Shown here: piece by piece, positions 60,252-64,000 of the stretch | Layout of the letters: every line of letters starts with the position of its first letter | How positions within the stretch are numbered: position 1 is the first letter of the stretch | Source: Acidimicrobiales bacterium | Lineage (GTDB): Bacteria; Actinomycetota; Acidimicrobiia; Acidimicrobiales; DATDAH01 | Length of the DNA: 64,000 nucleotides | Assembly (NCBI GenBank): GCA_016794585.1 | Contig: JAEUJM010000003.1 | Location: 1-64,000, forward strand | Reading direction: 5' to 3' | Program-made: the position numbers and the translations under genes | The notes under the pieces: generated by a model | What the model was told of the DNA's origin: nothing | The model's database searches: none | Seen by the model: only the letters and a program-made list of their open reading frames with translations

Positions 60252-60257
60252 ATCGTA
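60252..60257 (-). promoter_or_regulatory. -10 hexamer TACGAT, leaderless promoter
   Basis: Minus-strand TACGAT ends 6 nt before the ATG at 60245. Confidence 0.5.
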
Positions 60258-60315
60258 CGAGCGCCTCCGGCGGCGACGCGAAACCGAGGGTTCGCGACGG
60301 GCCCCGGACGCGAGA

Positions 60316-60343
60316 CGAGGGGAGGGCCGAAGCCCTCCCCTCG
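60316..60343 (-). terminator. Perfect 12-bp hairpin with UUCG loop
   Basis: CGAGGGGAGGGC and its complement enclose a loop that is TTCG on the minus strand, closed by C-G: a cUUCGg tetraloop, the most stable RNA hairpin type. It follows the 60561-61082 gene and the short ORF, so it should end that minus-strand transcript. No long U tract. Confidence 0.7.
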
Positions 60344-60481
60344 CCGAGTTGTTGCCGGAAGTTCCGGATCGGTGTTGTCATCCCCGACCTCGTGGTGAGG
60401 TCGTGGGGTCGGACGGGACCAGTTCCGACCACCGATGCCGGCGGTGCTGGCTTGGATTCGCCTGCCGGTCCAGCGGGCCGT

Positions 60482-60529
60482 CTAGCGGCCAGCCACCTCC
60501 GAAGTCCCAGAACTCATGTGACTGCTCAG
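60482..60529 (-). CDS. Candidate 15-codon ORF behind a perfect Shine-Dalgarno
   Basis: AAAGGAGG (near 60538-60545) stands 8 nt before CTG 60529; a second start is ATG 60517. The peptide would be (L)SSHMSSGTSEVAGR. Codons AGT, TCT, ACT and GGG are unusual for this genome, so the DNA itself seems constrained. It could be a leader or arrest peptide or part of a structured RNA. Not identified. Confidence 0.4.
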   Translation of the reverse strand: MSSHMSSGTSEVAGR

Positions 60530-60560
60530 TTGGACCACCTCCTTTCCTCGGTCCTCACAG

Positions 60561-61082
60561 TCAAGCACCTCCGGCGCCGCCCGCCACGTCATTTCCACGG
60601 GGTTCTTCTGGGGGCGGCTCAACCGGGGCCCCGTCGGGGTCCTCCACGGCCGAGGGGTCGGGCACGCGGGTGCCGATCACCCCGATGCCCTCCAGGTAGG
60701 CCAGATGGGCCTCGAGCACCTCGGCCGCCTGCTCGTCAGTCACGTGCCAATCGGCGGTCTCTGCGCGCTCGATCAGGTAGGCCAGGGTCTCGTCGTCGGC
60801 CACCACGATGAGGCCGTCGCCGGTGGCGTAACGCACGCCGTCGAGCAGGTCGTTGGCGTTGAGGTAGTCCAGGTGGGCCTTGAGCAGGGCCTCCACCTGG
60901 TCGTAGCTGAGCTGAGCGGTGACGTCGGCGGGCAGCGCCGCGACCACCCCGTCCAGCGCGGCGGGGAGGTCGTAGCGGACCTGCGGCGGCGCCTGGGACA
61001 GCTGGTTCGTGACGCGGCCCACCGCCACCAGCGCGATGGCGATCACGGCCGCGGCCGCCAGGACGACGAGGACGACCGTCAT
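60561..61082 (-). CDS. Membrane-anchored protein of unknown function
   Basis: 173 aa. One N-terminal span (VVLVVLAAAAVIAIALVAVG) followed by a soluble helical region with two related segments of about 45 residues (VEALLKAHLDYLNANDLLDG and AAEVLEAHLAYLEGIGVIG), which looks like an internal duplication. The C-terminus is Pro/Glu/Gly-rich. Probably an extracytoplasmic or membrane-associated accessory protein; no family recognised. Stand-alone gene, followed by the short ORF at 60482-60529. Confidence 0.7.
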   Translation of the reverse strand: MTVVLVVLAAAAVIAIALVAVGRVTNQLSQAPPQVRYDLPAALDGVVAALPADVTAQLSYDQVEALLKAHLDYLNANDLLDGVRYATGDGLIVVADDETLAYLIERAETADWHVTDEQAAEVLEAHLAYLEGIGVIGTRVPDPSAVEDPDGAPVEPPPEEPRGNDVAGGAGGA

Positions 61083-61128
61083 GGACGCGGGATCAGCGCA
61101 CGCGGCCGGTCACGGCCGCGGCACCGGC

Positions 61129-62244
61129 TCAGAGGCCGATGCGCTGGGCGAGCAGCTCGCGGTGGTAGGTCGGATCGCCGAAGAGGAGCTCCGACGACTT
61201 GGCCCGCTTGAAGTAGAGGTGCGCCGGGTGCTCCCAGGTGAAGCCGATGCCACCGTGGATCTGGATGTTCTCGGCCGCGGCGTGGAAGTAGGCGTCGGAG
61301 CAGTAGGCCTTGGCGAGGCTCGCGACCGACGGCAGCTCGTCGTTCAGCTCGGCGGCGCACCAGCCGGCGTAGTAGGCGGCCGACTTCGCCGACTCGACCT
61401 CGAGCAGCATGTCGGCGCACTTGTGCTTGATGGCCTGGAACGAGCCGATGGGGCGACCGAACTGGACTCGCACCTTGGCGTACTCGACCGACATGTCGAG
61501 GCACATCTGGGCGCCACCGACCTGCTCGGCGGCGAGGGCCACGGCGGCGAGGTCGAGCACCCGCTCGAGCACGGCCCAGCCCTCGCCCTCGGCGCCGATG
61601 AGGCGTGCGGGGGTGCCGGCGAACTCGAGCTTCGCCTGCTTGCGGGTCTGGTCCATGGTGGCGAGGGGGGTGCGGGTGAGGCCGTCGGCGCCACCGTCGA
61701 CCGCGAACAGCGACACGCCGCCGGCGGTGCGGGCCGCCACGAGGACGAGGTCGGCGGTGTGGCCGTCGAGCACGAACATCTTGGTGCCGTCGATGGTCCA
61801 GCCGTCGCCCGCCGCGGTGGCGGTGGCCTCGATGCCGGCTTCGTCCCACCGGCCGTTGGGCTCGGTGAAGGCGAGGGTGGCGATGGTCTCGCCCGAGGCG
61901 ATGCCGGGGAGGAGCTCGCCCTTGGCGGCGTCGTCACCCGAGTGGATCAGCGTGTTGGCGGCGAGCACCACGGTGGAGAAGTAGGGGGCGCACAGCAGCG
62001 ACCGGCCCATCTCCTCGAGCACCACGATGAGCTCGACGTAGCTGTAGCCGGAACCGCCGAACTCCTCCGGGACGATGAGGCCCTGGAGGCCCATCTGCTC
62101 GGCCATCTGGGACCAGACCGCGGTGTCGTACCCGGCCTCGGTCTCCATCTGCTCGCGTACGGCGGCCTCGCTGGACTTGGTCTCGAGGAACTGGCGCACG
62201 ATGCGCCGAAGTTCTTCCTGCTCCTCGCTGAAGGCGAAGTTCAC
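61129..62244 (-). CDS. Acyl-CoA dehydrogenase
   Basis: 371 aa. FAD acyl-CoA dehydrogenase: FSEEQEELRRIVRQFL at the N-terminus, TLAFTEPNGRWDEAG (flavin-contact region), KVRVQFGRPIGSFQAIKH and the C-terminal IQIHGGIGFTWEHPAHLYFKR with the likely active-site region. Resembles actinobacterial FadE proteins for steroid or fatty-acid side chains. GTG 62244 is the natural N-terminus; the longer frame is a shadow. A TetR-type palindrome 53 nt upstream suggests induction by an acyl-CoA or similar ligand. Confidence 0.92.
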   Translation of the reverse strand: MNFAFSEEQEELRRIVRQFLETKSSEAAVREQMETEAGYDTAVWSQMAEQMGLQGLIVPEEFGGSGYSYVELIVVLEEMGRSLLCAPYFSTVVLAANTLIHSGDDAAKGELLPGIASGETIATLAFTEPNGRWDEAGIEATATAAGDGWTIDGTKMFVLDGHTADLVLVAARTAGGVSLFAVDGGADGLTRTPLATMDQTRKQAKLEFAGTPARLIGAEGEGWAVLERVLDLAAVALAAEQVGGAQMCLDMSVEYAKVRVQFGRPIGSFQAIKHKCADMLLEVESAKSAAYYAGWCAAELNDELPSVASLAKAYCSDAYFHAAAENIQIHGGIGFTWEHPAHLYFKRAKSSELLFGDPTYHRELLAQRIGL

Positions 62245-62296
62245 GGTGGGAGGCCCCCTGTAATGACGGTCTGCGATTGGCCCGACCTGTTTACTA

Positions 62297-62308
62297 GACC
62301 GCTCGGTC
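62297..62308. promoter_or_regulatory. TetR-type operator GACCG-CT-CGGTC
   Basis: A perfect 5-2-5 inverted repeat in the 219-nt gap before the acyl-CoA dehydrogenase gene. Such palindromes are bound by TetR-family repressors of lipid genes. No TetR gene is in the window. Confidence 0.5.
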
Positions 62309-62451
62309 AAGGGGCACATCGCCCCACATGGGCTCGTCCTCCGTCGGAGCGGCTTCGGTATCCGGTTCACCGGCGTCGCACCTCCGCTCCGCTCCGTCAC
62401 CTCACGATCGAGCGCCCCGCTCCCGCTCGCAGACAGCGCTGGGACACCCTC

Positions 62452-62457
62452 TAGGCT
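62452..62457 (+). promoter_or_regulatory. -10 hexamer TAGGCT, leaderless promoter
   Basis: TAGGCT ends 6 nt before GTG 62464, which decides between that start and the GTG at 62458 lying directly against the hexamer. Confidence 0.5.
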
Positions 62458-62463
62458 GTGCTG

Positions 62464-63084
62464 GTGAGCAGCGGCGCCTCCCTCCACTACGAGGACACCC
62501 AGGCCGAGATCCACAAGCTGGTGGTGGGGCCGGTCGACAACAACGTGTTCGTGCTGCGCTGCCGCGAGACCGGCGAGTCGGTCCTCATCGACGCCGCCAA
62601 CGAGCACGAGAAGCTGCTCGAGCTGTGCCAGGCCCTCGACGTGCGCAAGGTGCTCGAGACCCACGGGCACTGGGATCACATCCAGGCCGTGCCCCAGGTG
62701 CGCGACGCCGGCTACGAGGTGGGGATCACCGGGCCCGACTCGGCCGAGCTCGACGCCTACGACTTCGTGCTCGAGGACGAGAGCGTCATCGAGGTGGGCC
62801 GCCTGCGCCTCCACACCGTCTTCACCCCCGGCCACACCCCGGGCTCGATGTGCTTCCTCGTGGAGGGCTCGCCCGTGCTGTTCAGCGGCGACACCCTCTT
62901 CCCCGGCGGCCCCGGCAACACCAGCTATCCCGGCGGCGACTTCGAGCAGATCATCCGCTCCATCGACGAGCGCCTGTTCTCTCCCCTCGACGCCGACACC
63001 CTGGTCCTGCCCGGCCACGGCGACGACACCACCATCGGGGCAGAGCGCCCGCGGCTGCAGGAGTACGTCGATCGAGGCTGGTGA
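62464..63084 (+). CDS. Metallo-beta-lactamase-fold hydrolase (glyoxalase II-like)
   Basis: 206 aa. Metal motif THGHWDH (H67, H69, D71, H72), FTPGHTPGSMCF, FSGDTLFPGG and PGHGDDT complete the binuclear zinc site of a glyoxalase II-like MBL protein. The N-terminus KLVVGPVDNNVFVL is typical of that group. It hydrolyses a thioester or related small substrate, not determinable here. The start is GTG 62464 by its leaderless promoter. The stop overlaps a GTGA at 63081. Confidence 0.9.
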   Translation: MSSGASLHYEDTQAEIHKLVVGPVDNNVFVLRCRETGESVLIDAANEHEKLLELCQALDVRKVLETHGHWDHIQAVPQVRDAGYEVGITGPDSAELDAYDFVLEDESVIEVGRLRLHTVFTPGHTPGSMCFLVEGSPVLFSGDTLFPGGPGNTSYPGGDFEQIIRSIDERLFSPLDADTLVLPGHGDDTTIGAERPRLQEYVDRGW

Positions 63085-63196
63085 GGCGGGGCGGGCCCTC
63101 CCCGCCGACGAGCGCCCGGTCGACCCGACCCCGGTCCACACCACCGACCTGCCCGACACCCCCATCCGGGACCGCAACATCCCGGCCGAGGCATGG

Positions 63197-63466
63197 GTGG
63201 AAGCCCCCGACGCCCTCCTGAGCCTCGGCGACGACATCGGCAAGCCCCTGATCGCCTACAAGCGCCGCCTCGGCCCCTGGCTCCTCTGGCGGGCCGGCCC
63301 CGCCCGCGGCGCCGACGCGAGGTACGCCGCCATCCGAGCGACCGACCTGAGCGACGTCCACACGTTCCGCCTGTTCCCCGACGGCACCGGCGACGGGAGC
63401 GGGCCGAGCGGCCAGCGCCACGTGAGGTTCCGTGCCTGGAAGGAAGACCTCCGAGACAATGACTGA
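63197..63466 (+). CDS. Small protein of unknown function, start uncertain
   Basis: 89 aa from GTG 63197. Sequence features LGDDIGKPLIAYKRRLGPWLLW and VHTFRLFPDG, with mixed charge and an acidic C-terminus. In the same phase, coding bias (nearly all codons ending in G or C, reading PADERPVDPTPVHTTDLPDT) extends back to about 63090 without any ATG, GTG or TTG. The true protein may be about 35 residues longer. No family recognised; located between an MBL hydrolase and the suf operon. Confidence 0.6.
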   Translation: MEAPDALLSLGDDIGKPLIAYKRRLGPWLLWRAGPARGADARYAAIRATDLSDVHTFRLFPDGTGDGSGPSGQRHVRFRAWKEDLRDND

Positions 63467-63505
63467 GGCTCTGGCAAGCACGCGCCGAAGCCGCCGCCTA
63501 AATAC

Positions 63506-63521
63506 CACTATGGCCGTAGTG
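63506..63521. promoter_or_regulatory. Inverted repeat CACTA-N6-TAGTG upstream of sufC
   Basis: The palindrome lies immediately before the -10 hexamer of the suf promoter, where a repressor would block RNA polymerase. SufR or another Rrf2/iron-sulfur sensor is the likely ligand (inference). Confidence 0.45.
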
Positions 63522-63525
63522 CTAA

Positions 63526-63531
63526 TACACT
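63526..63531 (+). promoter_or_regulatory. -10 hexamer TACACT, leaderless suf promoter
   Basis: TACACT ends 6 nt before GTG 63538. Confidence 0.5.
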
Positions 63532-63537
63532 GAGCCC

Positions 63538-64000
63538 GTGACTTCGACCTCTCCCCTCTTCGAGATCGAGGGCCTGCGCGTCGCCGCCGAGGGACACGAG
63601 ATCCTCAAGGGCGTCGACCTCGTCGTGGGCGCCGGTGAGCTGCACGCCCTCATGGGCCCCAACGGCTCCGGCAAGTCCACCCTCGCCAACGCCCTCATGG
63701 GCAGCCCCGAGTACGAGGTGACCGCCGGCCGGGTGCGCTACCACGGCGACGACATCACCGACTGGTCCCCCGACGTGCGGGGCAAGGCCGGGCTGTTCCT
63801 GGCCTTCCAGTACCCGCAGGCCATCGCCGGCGTGTCCGTCATCAACTTCCTGCGCCAGGCGCTGTCGGGCCGCAAAGGCATCGACCTCTCGGTGCTCGAG
63901 CTGCGCCTCGCCATCATGGAGTGGATGGCGAAGCTCGACATGGACCCGTCGTTCGCCGACCGCTATCTGAACGAGGGGTTCTCGGGCGGCGAGAAGAAGC
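63538..64000 (+). CDS. sufC: Fe-S cluster assembly ATPase SufC (partial, runs off right edge)
   Basis: First 154 codons. ABC ATPase with Walker A GPNGSGKST, the SufC-specific GLFLAFQYPQAIAGVSVINFLR (in two blocks) and the signature region EGFSGGEKK at the window edge. SufC hydrolyses ATP in the SufBCD scaffold that builds Fe-S clusters, which the many radical SAM proteins in this window need. GTG start fixed by the leaderless promoter. SufB and SufD must lie outside, to the right or elsewhere. Confidence 0.95.
   Translation, partial: MTSTSPLFEIEGLRVAAEGHEILKGVDLVVGAGELHALMGPNGSGKSTLANALMGSPEYEVTAGRVRYHGDDITDWSPDVRGKAGLFLAFQYPQAIAGVSVINFLRQALSGRKGIDLSVLELRLAIMEWMAKLDMDPSFADRYLNEGFSGGEKK

Larger units (their letters stand above)
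60246..60560 (-). other. Non-coding stretch with short ORF and terminator
   Basis: About 315 nt without a normal gene. On the minus strand it contains, in order, a very strong RBS with a 15-codon ORF (60482-60545), about 140 nt in which I see nothing definite, a UUCG hairpin (60316-60343), and the promoter of the 62-residue protein gene. Base composition is lower in GC than the genes around it. Confidence 0.6.

Noticed and set aside
1..64000. CRISPR arrays, tRNA, rRNA, insertion sequences, transposase or integrase genes
   Set aside because: I saw no regularly spaced repeats, no cloverleaf or rRNA-like stretch and no transposase or integrase motif. The island therefore shows no obvious mobility signature.

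Overview
The window is very GC-rich, densely packed actinobacterial DNA. Start codons GTG, ATG and TTG are all used. Stop/start overlaps of the ATGA, GTGA and TTGA type are frequent, and a TANNNT -10 hexamer often lies only 6-8 nt before the start codon, which indicates leaderless transcripts. Gene content (homodimeric AceE, DUF2231, DUF4012, iron-sulfur photolyase, Suf system) fits a free-living member of the Actinomycetota, possibly Acidimicrobiia. That placement is inference.

About 1-48,820 is an unusual accessory island. It holds five radical SAM proteins with a half-SPASM (twitch) domain in front of the radical SAM core (<1-452, 539-2152, 4419-5873, 10144-11712, 16655-18214), the four complete ones ending in a PAS-like domain. 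It also holds five membrane-anchored SGNH/GDSL proteins (5904-10089 as a three-gene operon, 15037-16611, 46893-48506), two small lipoproteins each fused by start/stop overlap to an SGNH gene, three AspH-like dioxygenases, a PhyH-like dioxygenase and a BesD-like HxG dioxygenase. Three long radical SAM proteins carry a B12-type Rossmann domain. The export and glycan side comprises two GT-C membrane proteins, a tandem double Wzt-type ATPase with one Wzm-type permease, GT2 and GT4-like transferases, a beta-helix protein, a Tat-exported protein and a DUF4012 membrane protein. A P450, a stripped-down NRPS-like protein (partial adenylation domain, carrier domain, thioesterase) and a thioesterase paralogue complete it.

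My reading, as inference, is that the island makes, radically modifies, exports and decorates a cell-envelope glycoconjugate. Cytoplasmic radical SAM and dioxygenase enzymes would modify or cap the chain, the double Wzt ATPase and Wzm would export it, and the SGNH, lipoprotein, DUF4012 and Tat proteins would act outside the membrane. No short precursor-peptide gene was found, although the B12-type radical SAM proteins have a PqqD-like N-terminal region.

About 44,581-45,342 and 49,020-64,000 look like ordinary chromosome: an SDR dehydrogenase, photolyase, hydantoinase/oxoprolinase subunits, J-domain protein, RNase HI, pyruvate dehydrogenase E1, DUF2231, HhH-GPD repair protein, alpha/beta hydrolase, acyl-CoA dehydrogenase with a TetR-type operator, MBL hydrolase and the start of sufC. 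A short conserved-looking ORF with AT-rich codons and a UUCG hairpin terminator lie at 60,316-60,545.
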